DNA from: an uncultured bacterium
GTDB taxonomy: Bacteria; Cyanobacteriota; Vampirovibrionia; Gastranaerophilales; Gastranaerophilaceae
DNA: 64,000 nt
NCBI GenBank assembly: GCA_949300485.1
Contig: CASGEL010000007.1
Coordinates: forward strand, 1 to 64,000
Reading direction: 5' to 3'
The notes below the pieces were generated by a model. It was not told the origin of the DNA. It made no database searches and saw only the letters and a list, made by a program, of their open reading frames with translations. Shown here piece by piece: positions 1 through 9,478 of this stretch. Positions within the stretch are counted from its first letter, which is position 1. Every line of letters starts with the position of its first letter. The position numbers and the translations under genes were made by a program.

Positions 1-171
1 ATGGATTTCTTTCCATTTGTTTTTTATTAGGGCGACAGAGAAGAGAACTCTATTTGAGTTCGAGCGGTGAGTGAGCAGAAGGCAAAAGACGGAAGCGATT
101 CTGTAATAACAGTGGGAAGAAATATTTGTGATTATTAGCAAAATTTTATATTTAGCGGTTTTAACTTCCGT
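1..171. other. Unassigned leader region at window edge
   Basis: I see no gene here, only a nine-codon ORF at the extreme left. The stretch around 30-130 is visibly richer in G and C than its surroundings. It contains a perfect 6-bp hairpin, GAACTC-tattt-GAGTTC, near 45-61. It could be the remnant of a gene or a structured leader; nothing in it was recognised. Confidence 0.3.
136..163 (+). promoter_or_regulatory. Upstream element shared with the gene at 47910
   Basis: The segment TAGCAAAATTTTATATTTAG followed by CGGTTTTA recurs almost unchanged at 47834-47860 (one gap and about one substitution in 28 nt). Both copies precede orphan genes starting ATGAATTTA. Here only 9 nt separate it from the start; at the other site about 50 nt do. 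Function unknown; a shared promoter or mRNA leader is the simplest reading. Confidence 0.4.
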
Positions 172-945
172 ATGAATTTACAAATCAATCAGATAAATAA
201 ATATTCCAACGTGCAAATAATGGCTCCTGCGTACAGGCCTTTGCATTATAACAGGAAAACATTACCAAAAGATCAATGTTCATTCGGCTCAAGCAATTTT
301 GAATTAATATATGAAGATAATTCAAGATACCTGAAATCAATAAAATTTAGTAAACCACTAGAGGTTTCAGACGCTTTTTTAAAAATTGCATCCTCTGATA
401 ATCAGCTTTTAATTTATAATATGTTCAGAAAAAGTCATCCTCTTCAGCAAATAGAAAATTTGGGAAATTTTCTTGCCACAAAGCCGATAGGAAAAGTTAA
501 AGTTACATCATTGACAGGGTATGGAGCATTTGCATTTGCGTTTGAAACGGCTGATGGAAAAATTCTAAAAATTACGGATATTAATCATTTCCCGGACGGC
601 CGGAAACCTGCAAAATTTGACTTGCCAATAATTGAAAGCGGAAGGTTAAATAAATATCCGCCGTATCACTATTATATTGAGGAAAAAGTTACTCAGGACA
701 ATCTGTCACAGGGCGAATTAAAACAACTTATAAAAGAAATAAAAGCTATGGGCTACAAGATGAAAGATTATCTTGTGCATTATGATGAAACTTTTGAAAC
801 AGATATCAAAACAGAACAATTCGGCAGAGCAAAGGATGGCAAAATATACCTTATAGACCCAGGATGTGCAATAGAAACAGACATGGTATACAATTCCAAT
901 AAAAAATACAATTTAAAAAAGTTATTCAAAAGATTAATTAAATAA
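172..945 (+). CDS. Orphan protein with a diverged protein-kinase-like fold
   Basis: The gene encodes 257 aa without a signal peptide. A glycine-rich turn (T-G-Y-G-A-F, residues 115-120) is followed by two strands and a candidate beta-3 lysine (K133 in ILKITD). Further on, KDGKIYLIDPG (221-231) resembles the strand plus metal-binding Asp (D229, the DFG position) of kinase/aminoglycoside-phosphotransferase folds. No clear HRD catalytic loop is visible, so activity is doubtful. The N-terminus has a C-S-F-G-S stretch near residue 36, loosely like the F-x-G tag of other orphans here. There is no Shine-Dalgarno; ATG is chosen because the MNL start matches the gene at 47910. Fold assignment is inference; a pure hypothetical is the alternative. 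Confidence 0.6.
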   Translation: MNLQINQINKYSNVQIMAPAYRPLHYNRKTLPKDQCSFGSSNFELIYEDNSRYLKSIKFSKPLEVSDAFLKIASSDNQLLIYNMFRKSHPLQQIENLGNFLATKPIGKVKVTSLTGYGAFAFAFETADGKILKITDINHFPDGRKPAKFDLPIIESGRLNKYPPYHYYIEEKVTQDNLSQGELKQLIKEIKAMGYKMKDYLVHYDETFETDIKTEQFGRAKDGKIYLIDPGCAIETDMVYNSNKKYNLKKLFKRLIK

Positions 946-946
946 A

Positions 947-1270
947 TTATCTCAAATAATCAAGAAATGCTGATATAGCATATAATCTTCTTGTATTGTT
1001 TTTATACTTTTCTAACTTTTTGACAACATCATCAAAAACAATATCCTCCGGAGCATTTTTATCAAAGATGAACAATTCGTACGGTTCAATATCAAGAGCA
1101 TCAATAAGTTTTTCCATGTTAGACATAGACATAAAAAATCTGCCTGTTTCAATATTACCTAAGCTTCTTGTTGATAATCCTATTATTTCTGCCAATTGTT
1201 CTTGACTCAAACCCTTGTGTTTTCTTAAATATTTAATTCTTTGACCTAATTGCTTCTTTATATCTGCCAC
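947..1270 (-). CDS. XRE-family helix-turn-helix regulator
   Basis: A DNA-binding protein of about 107 aa. The HTH_3/Cro-C1 domain fills the first 65 residues (GLSQEQLAEIIGLSTRSLGNIETG is typical), followed by a short helical tail that may mediate dimerisation. I chose a GTG start at 1270 because AAGGAG lies 7 nt upstream and the domain then starts in the usual place. A longer in-frame ATG at 1333 would add 21 residues with no ribosome binding site. It is convergent with the kinase-like gene. Target unknown; self-regulation or control of neighbours would be typical for the family. Confidence 0.75.
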   Translation of the reverse strand: MADIKKQLGQRIKYLRKHKGLSQEQLAEIIGLSTRSLGNIETGRFFMSMSNMEKLIDALDIEPYELFIFDKNAPEDIVFDDVVKKLEKYKNNTRRLYAISAFLDYLR

Positions 1271-1420
1271 AGTTTCACTCCTTATCAGGTTATTATAAGT
1301 TGTTAGAACAGATATTTTAAGGAAATTAGACATGTGTTTAATTTAAATCAAATGATATATTTCCTAAAATAAGAAATAAATTATGGTATTTTTAAAAATT
1401 TCTATTAAAAAGAGGTAGTA

Positions 1421-1618
1421 ATGAAAAGACAATTTTTATCACCAAGAGAAAAAGATATTGTAAATTTAATACTCAAAAATTACAGCAACCCTGAAATTGC
1501 AGAAAAATTAAATCTAAGCAAAAAGTCTGTTTCTGCCCGCATATCACGTATATACATAAAATATGGAGTTTACAGACTGCCTAAACCCAGACAGCTGCTG
1601 AAAAATAAATTGTTATAA
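1421..1618 (+). CDS. Stand-alone LuxR-type HTH protein
   Basis: A 65-aa protein that is little more than a GerE/LuxR DNA-binding domain. The opening LSPREKDIVNLILKNYSNPEIAEKL and the recognition helix SKKSVSARISRIYIKYGV match the four-helix family pattern, except that the usual LTxRE is LSPRE. It has no receiver or ligand-binding domain, so it would act as a simple DNA-binding protein or partner of a larger regulator. GAGG sits a few bases before ATG. It lies divergent from the XRE gene, with about 150 bp between them that must hold both promoters. Confidence 0.7.
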   Translation: MKRQFLSPREKDIVNLILKNYSNPEIAEKLNLSKKSVSARISRIYIKYGVYRLPKPRQLLKNKLL

Positions 1619-1701
1619 TATTTTCAGACATTTGAGAGTTGTATACGAGGATGAGCCAACTGTCCGAACTCGTTTCGGAATATCTTTCTTTACATTTACG
1701 C

Positions 1702-1730
1702 TTGACAAATTTGCCTGTTACTGCTACAAT
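1702..1730 (+). promoter_or_regulatory. Strong sigma-70-type promoter
   Basis: TTGACA at 1702-1707 and TACAAT at 1725-1730 are separated by exactly 17 bp, with an extended -10 (TGC before TACAAT). This is the closest match to consensus in the window. It drives the metalloprotease-like gene at 1757, whose AAGGAG follows closely. Confidence 0.8.
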
Positions 1731-1756
1731 AATAGCAGAAAAGGAGTGTGTAGGGA

Positions 1757-2110
1757 ATGATTAATACATTGTCAAAACAGGATATAATTACCAGAAATTA
1801 TAACCATATTTATGCTCACGAAATGGCTCATAAAAATGCAGGCGGAGTTTTTGCAGGTGCAATTTCAATTGAGCGTAATGCCGAAGGTATTCCTGTATCA
1901 GGCCATGTTCCTATTCAAATGCCCACGTTGGATAAAACAAATCCACAAAAAACAATTGACCATGCTAATACCGTAATCAGTGCGGCATTGGCACCTTCTG
2001 ATCCGTCAGGACAGGATTATAAAGTTGCAAACCAGGCTGCCCAAATTAAAATGCAGGCCCAAGCTGTTAAAAACAGCAATCAGGGAAAGAAATTAGATAT
2101 CCGAGCATAA
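1757..2110 (+). CDS. SprA-related putative metalloprotease, minimal form
   Basis: This 117-aa protein matches the SprA-related family (putative metalloprotease catalytic domain). Residues 21-25 are HEMAH, an HExxH zinc motif, within YAHEMAHKNAGGVFAG. The later blocks SGHVPIQM and AALAPSDPSGQDYKVA match the conserved tail, where most members have VGGEVSID and AALAPADPSxQDxxVA. It lacks the long N-terminal extension usual in proteobacterial members and has no signal peptide. It has its own near-consensus promoter and Shine-Dalgarno and is followed by ftsZ after about 130 bp, probably as a separate unit. The substrate is unknown for the family. Confidence 0.75.
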   Translation: MINTLSKQDIITRNYNHIYAHEMAHKNAGGVFAGAISIERNAEGIPVSGHVPIQMPTLDKTNPQKTIDHANTVISAALAPSDPSGQDYKVANQAAQIKMQAQAVKNSNQGKKLDIRA

Positions 2111-2211
2111 ATATTTTTACCTAATTAATTCTATAAATAATTATTAAAAATTCATTATATCCTAAAATTATTACAAAATATTCAAATACGTGAATTGTTA
2201 ATTTTTTAGTA

Positions 2212-2217
2212 TATAAT
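2212..2217 (+). promoter_or_regulatory. Likely -10 of ftsZ
   Basis: A perfect TATAAT lies 25 nt upstream of the ftsZ start, followed by a GGAGG Shine-Dalgarno. No good -35 is seen 16-18 bp upstream. Confidence 0.5.
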
Positions 2218-2242
2218 ATAAAGTAATAACGTAGGAGGTATA

Positions 2243-3379
2243 ATGGAAAATATTGTATCAAGTTACTCCAGTAATGAAAGATCTCACATAAATCCGACTC
2301 GCATCAAAGTAGTAGGTGTTGGTGGCGGAGGCGGAAATGCTGTTAATAGAATGGTAAATGCAAAGCTTGCAGGTGTTGAATTTTGGTTATTAAATACCGA
2401 TTTACAAGTTCTGACATTCAGTAATGTAGAACATAAAATTCAACTTGGAGCAACCACAACAAAAGGCCTCGGAGCAGGTGGGGACCCTATAACAGGAGAA
2501 AAATCAGCTATTGAAGCTAAAGATGAAATAACAAAAGCTTTAGAAGGCACAGATATGGTCTTTATAACTGCAGGTATGGGCGGTGGAACAGGAACAGGTG
2601 CAGCACCAGTTGTTGCCCAAATAGCAAAAGATCTTGGAATTTTAACAATTGCTTTTGTTACAAAACCTTTTGCCTGGGAAGGCAAAAAAAGAATGGCTCA
2701 AGCCGAAAACGGAATTGATAAGTTAAGAAAATATGTAGATGCAATTCTTGTAGTTCCAAATGACAAGTTATTACAGGTTGTAGAACGTCAGATGGGATTG
2801 AGAGAAGCTTTTTGTATAACAGATGAAGTATTATACAGAGGTATTCAAGGTATTTCAGATATCATAACAATTCCGGGTATGATAAATATCGACTTTGCAG
2901 ATGTAAGAAAAGTTGTCAAGGATTCAGGTACTGCATTAATGGGTATCGGTAGAGCTCAAGGGGAAGGACGTGCAGTTAAAGCAGCTGAAATGGCTATAAA
3001 TTCCAAATTACTTGAATCTTCAATCGATGGAGCTTCAGGTATCATTGTTAATATCACAGGTAGTTCAAATATGACATTATATGAAATCAATGATGCAACA
3101 GCTGTTATTAACAATGTTGTAAAAGATGATGCTGATGTTATTATCGGTACTGCTATTAATGAAGCTTTCCAAAATGAAATTCAAATTACCGTTATAGCAA
3201 CAGGGTTCTCTGAAAAACCACAGACTCCTGCTATACCTAAAATGTCTGCTGCTGAATATTTTCAAGGGAAACCTTCTACAACAACTACCCAAACAGCCGG
3301 CACTACATCTTCAGGATTGGAATTTCCAAAAATGCCTGATCTGAATTTGGATGTACCTGACTTTCTTAAAAAGGAGTAA
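2243..3379 (+). CDS. ftsZ: Cell division protein FtsZ
   Basis: This tubulin-like GTPase polymerises into the cytokinetic Z-ring. The 378-aa protein has the N-terminal nucleotide-binding strand IKVVGVGGGGGNAVNRM, the tubulin signature GGGTGTGAAPVVA near residue 110, and a C-terminal domain with the expected IIVNITG strand. A short Pro/Thr-rich linker ends in the conserved tail PDLNLDVPDFLKKE, the docking peptide for SepF or other membrane anchors. A GGAGG site precedes ATG. It is monocistronic here, unlike ftsQAZ clusters; its likely anchor SepF is encoded 13 kb away and an FtsQ-like gene sits at the far end of the window. It ends in a strong terminator. Confidence 0.97.
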   Translation: MENIVSSYSSNERSHINPTRIKVVGVGGGGGNAVNRMVNAKLAGVEFWLLNTDLQVLTFSNVEHKIQLGATTTKGLGAGGDPITGEKSAIEAKDEITKALEGTDMVFITAGMGGGTGTGAAPVVAQIAKDLGILTIAFVTKPFAWEGKKRMAQAENGIDKLRKYVDAILVVPNDKLLQVVERQMGLREAFCITDEVLYRGIQGISDIITIPGMINIDFADVRKVVKDSGTALMGIGRAQGEGRAVKAAEMAINSKLLESSIDGASGIIVNITGSSNMTLYEINDATAVINNVVKDDADVIIGTAINEAFQNEIQITVIATGFSEKPQTPAIPKMSAAEYFQGKPSTTTTQTAGTTSSGLEFPKMPDLNLDVPDFLKKE

Positions 3380-3395
3380 CTCAGATGTAAATACC

Positions 3396-3430
3396 AAAAA
3401 AGAGTAAGTAAAAAATACTTACTCTTTTTT
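3396..3430. terminator. Bidirectional terminator between ftsZ and the giant gene
   Basis: A perfect 15-bp inverted repeat (3396-3410 and 3416-3430) with a 5-nt A loop has A and T runs on both sides. It can serve both convergent genes; the final base belongs to the giant gene's stop codon. Confidence 0.85.
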
Positions 3431-6400
3431 TAATCCATAGTTTCTGCAGATATTGTTGTCAAACCCAAATTACTATATCTTTTTGTATTGGCAGATACAT
3501 ATTCTTCAACCTCTTGGAACCCTTTTAAATAGTCCTCTCTTGCCTGTATTGCCGGAGAATTTTCAGGAAGAGCCAATTTGTAAACTAAGTCCTTTACTCT
3601 TTGAATATTTACCAGTCTGACATTCAACTCTTGAACTTGTAATGTTGCAGCTGCAATTGAAGCACTCTTTGCTTCATCCATTTTTAAGTGTAATAAGGCT
3701 GTTTTTGATCTATTAGGATGTTGTTTTATATCTGCTTCCAAATCCTTAAAGGCTTGATCAATTATTTTTATTGTAATTCTATAATTTGTATTTCTGAATC
3801 TCCGAACTAAATTTTCATGCATTGTATTCAATTTATCCGTATAATTCGGATCATCATCAATATCTCCAAGTTTATTTAGCTCGTCTTGAACTATTTGAGT
3901 TTGTTTTGAAACAGATGAGAAAATATTGTTTATTCGTCTGATACATTTTTTCGCTTTTTCAAATGAATTATTTTTTGCAACCATTGTAACCACCTGTTCA
4001 GCCAACCCAAGCTGTTCCAAAAACATAACAGCAGATTCCAAATCCTCATCAGCTAAAAGCGGTGCAAGCATAATATTAATTGCAATATCGGAATCTAAGG
4101 TTACCACAGAACCATTACGTAATTGTAGCTTAGATTTCTTAAATTCATCACGTACAATATTAAGATTAGACTCACTTGCACAATCCATTAATATATACTG
4201 CATCTCAAGCAATTTTGACTGGTACAATAGCCCTTTGATATCAGATTGTAATGAATCTTTTAAATTTTGTACTTGTTCTTCATTTTGTTTTATTTGTCCC
4301 AAATCCGAAGAATTATTATCAGGTTTTGCAAGAAGTAACAAGTACTCATTTAATAATTTTTCAGGAGATTTTGGCAAAATATGTTTATAATATATATCAC
4401 AAAATTCTTCATAATATTTATCACAATCAGGATTATGTTTTACCATTGCACTAATCCATTTGTTTAACATTTCCATAGCTCTTGATTGATATTTCGGATC
4501 TATATAATGAACGATTTCATTCTTACAATCATCAATGGTTTTAAGTGAAGAATTTACGGCATCTTTCATTGTCTGACCATCTATTGTAGTTTCATAATTA
4601 CTCAATTCATCATCAATTTGACCAATTAAAGCTTTATATATTTCAACAGGTGCACTTTTATCCAAACCTAATACCTGTCTTATTGCTTCCATTGTTTTTG
4701 GAATAGAATCATCCGTTTCATTCATTTTTAATAATTTTTCAAAATCATTGTGCAGTTTATTATACTGACGGGATGTTAATGTTCCTGACGGAAGCTTTTC
4801 AATATATTTTTTCATGTTATTTACAAGAGTAAGTGATTCATCTTGAACCTTGTATGCTCCAATAGCACTTATTTCATCAGAAATATCATTATATAATTTT
4901 TTCAGCACATTTTGCATTTCCATTTTTGCATCCGCATCAAACTTAGGGTATGCAGGGAACATATTGTATTTATCAAATACACCCTGCCTTAATGCTTCAT
5001 AGCGTTTGCCCAGAGTTAATGTCTTCAAAGAGTAATAATAATCAAAATAAATATCATCAAATGTCCGCTTACCGTTGGCATAAGTTGCCCCTCGAAGTTT
5101 TCTGTTAAATTTGTTGTAATCATACGTAGGTATAATCTTACTCATATTCAAGCTTAAGCCCAAACGTTGATTAAACATAACATTATAAAGTAAATTGTGG
5201 GTACGTCTATCCATTCCTCTATATTGAAGCAACACATCATATCCGGTAACAGGTTTTATACCTATGACATCGTCTGTAATTTTATCATTATACTTTTGAT
5301 TAAATTCGGTGCTTGTCATATTTCGTAGGTTATTAAAAATTTGAACAAGTTCTTCATCTGTTGCTGGATCAAAAACTTTATCAATCCATCTGACAATATC
5401 TTGCATATTGTCATCCTCAAATGAAGAACTGTCCAAATCGGCTAACGTGAATCCCATATTTGCACGTAATAAATTACGCACCTTATTAGCCATATCTTCA
5501 ATTTTTTCATCTTTATTATCAAAATTTGCAGTATTCTTAGATATATATTTTACAAAACTGTCTATCATCAAATCAATTGTTTTATCAAGACTACCGTCGA
5601 ACTCATCTTTATTAATTTGTTTTAAGGCATTAACTATATCAATCTGACGACTTGAAGTAATTTTTATATTATTTACTTTTGCAAATGCATCAAGTAATGC
5701 ATAAAGTTCTTCCCTGACACTTTCAGCACCATATTTAACAATATCAGGATTTTTGGCAAAGACATAATCAAAATTCTTACGAGCTTCATTTTTTATCTGC
5801 TTTCTTATATTTGCTAGATCTTGCATAGAAGTTTCAGTGTAAAAAATTCTTTGGTTAGGAATACCTTTGAAAGATCTTATTACTGCCATTTTTTCAAACA
5901 ACAATTTTAACTTGTCATCATCAGGTAAACTTTCAAAATCCTCTTTTGTAACTATACCTTTGTTGAACGGTTCTTTGCCAAAAATTCTATTTTCAATATC
6001 AATGTATTCATGCTCCAGATTATCAGATATAATTTTAGCTTTAACAAATACAGACTGGATTTCTGATTGTGTCATATTTTTGGCATATTTTTCAAGCTGC
6101 GGTAAAAATGAATATGGAGGAATTAGAGTATTATCCCTAATCATTCTTACATACTTTTCCGCACTTGGGAATCTGCCGGGTGTAATAATATCAGCAAACA
6201 TGGGATATTTATACCCGTCAGAATTTCCTGCAAGCCTTTTATACATCTTATTGTTAATATTATTTGGCTGTACCTGTCCGACAGCCCCAATCATATTGTC
6301 AATAAATTTTCCAGATAAATAATCGTCATCTGTTATATAACCTAAGGTCCCGCCATATCTATTTGAATAATCCGTTCTTAGTAAACCATTATCATCAATC

Positions 6401-9342
6401 CAAGTATTTTTATGTTCAATTGGTCCCCATGTATTATCATGGAAAATAGCTTCTTTTTCCTCTTTTTTGCCGTTAACATTGATTTCAATAGGTCTTATAT
6501 CCGCTATATACTGAGCATGCCAAGCCGGTCCACGATCATAAACAGAAGTAGAAGACATACCAGAATACGGAGATAATTTTATTTTTTTTACCGCGTATTT
6601 ACCGTTATTTTCTATATAATACGGCCTATCAGTCATATATTCAACAATTCTAACCATCTGAGAAGAACTCAATCCGCTGTGTCCCTCAGGACCCATCCAA
6701 GTATCACCTGTTTTCAAACCGATTTGCCTGTGTAATTCGCTTAACGGTTCTTTGAGTTCTCTATATTGGGCATCCAATGCTCTTGAAACTACAGAATACC
6801 AACCATTTATATGGGATTTTATATTTTTTAAAATTGCTTCTTCTCTTGGTGTAAATGTAGTCAATTCTTTTGGAAGATCTTTATAACTCACATTTTCGTT
6901 ATCAGAAGATGCCATTGCATTTTCAATTCCGGTAAACTTGTTTTGTAACATCTTCATATCTTTTTCCGGAATTATTTCACCTAAATTTTCAAGTTTTCTT
7001 ATAACTATTCTTTTAGGGTTAACAGTATTTAAAACTTCCCCGTTACTTCCGATAATTTCCAAGGCTTGCTGATACCCTCTTATAAGCCCTGCAATTTTAT
7101 TATATGAATCTGCAATCCTGTTATAAAGATCAACTGTTTGCTGCTTTGGTGCATCTTTTGGCAATCCGTTTATAAGATTGAAACCTTGTATAATAACAGA
7201 ATTACTTTCATCGTTACTAGATAAAGCAGTCCAAAGACGTTCAAATGTTTCGTTAAACATAAGCATTTGAGATTTATGTCCAGTTTTATTAAATATATCA
7301 AGATATTGCTCTTGCGTACAATCTTCTGATTCTAACACTTTTATATACTTATCTAAAGTATCTACAACAGCTTTTTTATTATCTTTTATATGTAATTTAT
7401 CAGAGATTTTAAACAATACTTGTTTATCGTTATCATTAACTATCGCATTTTTCAGTGCTGTCAGTTCGTTTGCCAAAACTTGCTTTCTGTTGACCGATAG
7501 GCAACTTGCATAAAGATCATCCATTAACGTATTTAATATATAATCAAGAGTTTCTCTATTGGCTTTTAAAGCTTCTATTAATGCCTCGTTATCAACATCA
7601 GATGAAAAATTTTTGGCCAATGCTTCTTTCAATTCCGGATTTATCTTATTTGCTTCCAATTTGGAAATAAGATAGTCCATATTTTTACCTATTAAAGTTT
7701 CGTTATCTGGAATATTTAAATTGTTAGTCATATTATCCAAATATTCAGGAATAAAAATCTGATAAATTTGTTGAATTCTATACGCTGCTGCAGCATTATA
7801 CAGAGCTTCAGCTCTGGAAATTTTTCTTGCAGTATAACTTGATGCGTGTGCTTTATTTCCAGAAATACCGCTAATTTCTGAAGCAAGTATCATAATTGAT
7901 TTTGCATCGTCATCATTAATATGCACAGATTTATTATTTTCAGATAATGCAATAGTTAGAAAAGCTTTAATTTTTTCAATCTTTACATTCTCAGGTTCAT
8001 TAGGGAGATAAACAAAATCTTTTTTGTAATCATTAATCTTCTTTGCCTTTTCAGAATTTTGAACTTCGAGTTTTAAAATATCTAAAAATACTTCATTGAG
8101 TTTTTCCTTTGATAAAGTTGGAGCCAAATTTTCAATTTTTGATCTTAACAGTGCATTACATTTTGATTCTAGCGGAAATCGAGACTTTTGTTCATTATAT
8201 GCTTCATCATGCTTATACTTTTGTTTGATTTCACGTGTTTTATATGCACCAATAACAGATTTTGCTTTTAAAAGTGTACGATACCAATCTTGTTTATTAA
8301 CAAGAGTTTCATCTGCCAAATCAATAGTTAAATGTGAGTCTTTGAAAACATCAAAATTATTTTTATCAAAACTTTTATACACTCCGACAAAATCATTTGC
8401 TGCACCTGTAGTATTTGCAACATTCATCCAATTCAACGCAGATGTATCAATTATTCTGTAACCCAGCGAAAGGGCATAATCATAATCAATATCAGCTTTT
8501 GCTACAGGAATTTTTGTATGCGTTCCAAGTTTCGTAATATCATATACTTGAAGATTTTCACTATTATCTAATTCTGATAAAATAATATCAACATAATTTG
8601 CTTTATCTTCGTATGCCAGAGCTTTTCTGCAAATTGAAATAGCCGCACACATACCATGAGCTTTCTGATTTACAGCTTTGATATTAGGAATTTTAGATTC
8701 AGGAGTATCAACCACAAGGTCATTTATAATTTCAGCAAGAGCTTGCGTTTTTTTATCCTTTAGCTGCGGATTTATATTATACTCCGGACTCATGAAATAA
8801 TTTAAACGTTTTAAAATATATAATTTTTGAGAAAGGGGGATTTCAGAAGATATAATAAAATAGTCTAGATTATTCTCCAGATTTTTGATATTTTTATTAG
8901 TTAAACTATTTAACAAATTTCTATCTACACTAGCTAGAATTGAATTTTTTAAATTTAATATTTCAGCTTCTTGTTTATTTAAATCTTTTTTAAATAAAGA
9001 TAAAGCCTCTATTCTCGGAGCAAGACGCTTTTGAGTATCTGAATCAGACAATGATAGAGATCTTTTTGCGGCATTATTTAATTTAACCTGCCAATCATTA
9101 TAAGGCTGTTTACCCAAATCAATATTTGTACCGTATTTTAAATTTTCAGCAACATCCAACAAAAAGTTTACATTATCTTCGCCGGGGACATCGGACAAAT
9201 GTTCAATTGCTTTAGAAATTTTTCGCTGATTTATAATATTCAAATCATATGAATTATCTTCTTTTAATTGTGCTACTGATTTCCTATCTTCCCTTTTACC
9301 CTGAAAATTCAGTATAAAAGGATTTATGGCATATATTTTCAT
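3430..9342 (-). CDS. Giant orphan protein with papain-like catalytic motifs
   Basis: At 1970 aa this is an exceptionally long, mostly helical, charged protein with no signal peptide or membrane segment. Three separated motifs match papain-fold cysteine peptidases. Q226-K-A-H-G-M-C232 has the oxyanion Gln six residues before Cys, as in papain's QGSCGSC. W941-H942-A943 fits the catalytic His. H-D-N970-T-W-G973 fits the catalytic Asn in the N-S-W-G block. About 700 residues lie between Cys and His, far more than usual, and about 1000 helical or coiled-coil residues follow. The N-terminus (INPFILNFQGKR) carries the F-x-G tag at residues 13-15. It is monocistronic and convergent with ftsZ. A transglutaminase or other papain-fold enzyme is the alternative. 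Confidence 0.8.
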   Translation of the reverse strand: MKIYAINPFILNFQGKREDRKSVAQLKEDNSYDLNIINQRKISKAIEHLSDVPGEDNVNFLLDVAENLKYGTNIDLGKQPYNDWQVKLNNAAKRSLSLSDSDTQKRLAPRIEALSLFKKDLNKQEAEILNLKNSILASVDRNLLNSLTNKNIKNLENNLDYFIISSEIPLSQKLYILKRLNYFMSPEYNINPQLKDKKTQALAEIINDLVVDTPESKIPNIKAVNQKAHGMCAAISICRKALAYEDKANYVDIILSELDNSENLQVYDITKLGTHTKIPVAKADIDYDYALSLGYRIIDTSALNWMNVANTTGAANDFVGVYKSFDKNNFDVFKDSHLTIDLADETLVNKQDWYRTLLKAKSVIGAYKTREIKQKYKHDEAYNEQKSRFPLESKCNALLRSKIENLAPTLSKEKLNEVFLDILKLEVQNSEKAKKINDYKKDFVYLPNEPENVKIEKIKAFLTIALSENNKSVHINDDDAKSIMILASEISGISGNKAHASSYTARKISRAEALYNAAAAYRIQQIYQIFIPEYLDNMTNNLNIPDNETLIGKNMDYLISKLEANKINPELKEALAKNFSSDVDNEALIEALKANRETLDYILNTLMDDLYASCLSVNRKQVLANELTALKNAIVNDNDKQVLFKISDKLHIKDNKKAVVDTLDKYIKVLESEDCTQEQYLDIFNKTGHKSQMLMFNETFERLWTALSSNDESNSVIIQGFNLINGLPKDAPKQQTVDLYNRIADSYNKIAGLIRGYQQALEIIGSNGEVLNTVNPKRIVIRKLENLGEIIPEKDMKMLQNKFTGIENAMASSDNENVSYKDLPKELTTFTPREEAILKNIKSHINGWYSVVSRALDAQYRELKEPLSELHRQIGLKTGDTWMGPEGHSGLSSSQMVRIVEYMTDRPYYIENNGKYAVKKIKLSPYSGMSSTSVYDRGPAWHAQYIADIRPIEINVNGKKEEKEAIFHDNTWGPIEHKNTWIDDNGLLRTDYSNRYGGTLGYITDDDYLSGKFIDNMIGAVGQVQPNNINNKMYKRLAGNSDGYKYPMFADIITPGRFPSAEKYVRMIRDNTLIPPYSFLPQLEKYAKNMTQSEIQSVFVKAKIISDNLEHEYIDIENRIFGKEPFNKGIVTKEDFESLPDDDKLKLLFEKMAVIRSFKGIPNQRIFYTETSMQDLANIRKQIKNEARKNFDYVFAKNPDIVKYGAESVREELYALLDAFAKVNNIKITSSRQIDIVNALKQINKDEFDGSLDKTIDLMIDSFVKYISKNTANFDNKDEKIEDMANKVRNLLRANMGFTLADLDSSSFEDDNMQDIVRWIDKVFDPATDEELVQIFNNLRNMTSTEFNQKYNDKITDDVIGIKPVTGYDVLLQYRGMDRRTHNLLYNVMFNQRLGLSLNMSKIIPTYDYNKFNRKLRGATYANGKRTFDDIYFDYYYSLKTLTLGKRYEALRQGVFDKYNMFPAYPKFDADAKMEMQNVLKKLYNDISDEISAIGAYKVQDESLTLVNNMKKYIEKLPSGTLTSRQYNKLHNDFEKLLKMNETDDSIPKTMEAIRQVLGLDKSAPVEIYKALIGQIDDELSNYETTIDGQTMKDAVNSSLKTIDDCKNEIVHYIDPKYQSRAMEMLNKWISAMVKHNPDCDKYYEEFCDIYYKHILPKSPEKLLNEYLLLLAKPDNNSSDLGQIKQNEEQVQNLKDSLQSDIKGLLYQSKLLEMQYILMDCASESNLNIVRDEFKKSKLQLRNGSVVTLDSDIAINIMLAPLLADEDLESAVMFLEQLGLAEQVVTMVAKNNSFEKAKKCIRRINNIFSSVSKQTQIVQDELNKLGDIDDDPNYTDKLNTMHENLVRRFRNTNYRITIKIIDQAFKDLEADIKQHPNRSKTALLHLKMDEAKSASIAAATLQVQELNVRLVNIQRVKDLVYKLALPENSPAIQAREDYLKGFQEVEEYVSANTKRYSNLGLTTISAETMD

Positions 9343-9478
9343 AAAGAATCCCCATCTGATTATGATAGTTTATAAACCATATAATTTTTTTTTTTGCTAT
9401 ATTTTTGGGAAATTATTAAGAAATTTTATCTTTATTAGAAGATATCGTATCTAATAAGTAAGCTATTTATAAAATAAG

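Noticed and set aside
2440-2685. 81-codon minus-strand ORF within ftsZ
   Set aside because: Shadow of the Gly/Ala-rich FtsZ core; no ribosome binding site.
3926-4390. 154-codon plus-strand ORF inside the papain-like giant gene
   Set aside because: Antisense shadow; Ser/Phe/Leu-rich product typical of the reverse of an AT-rich coding region.
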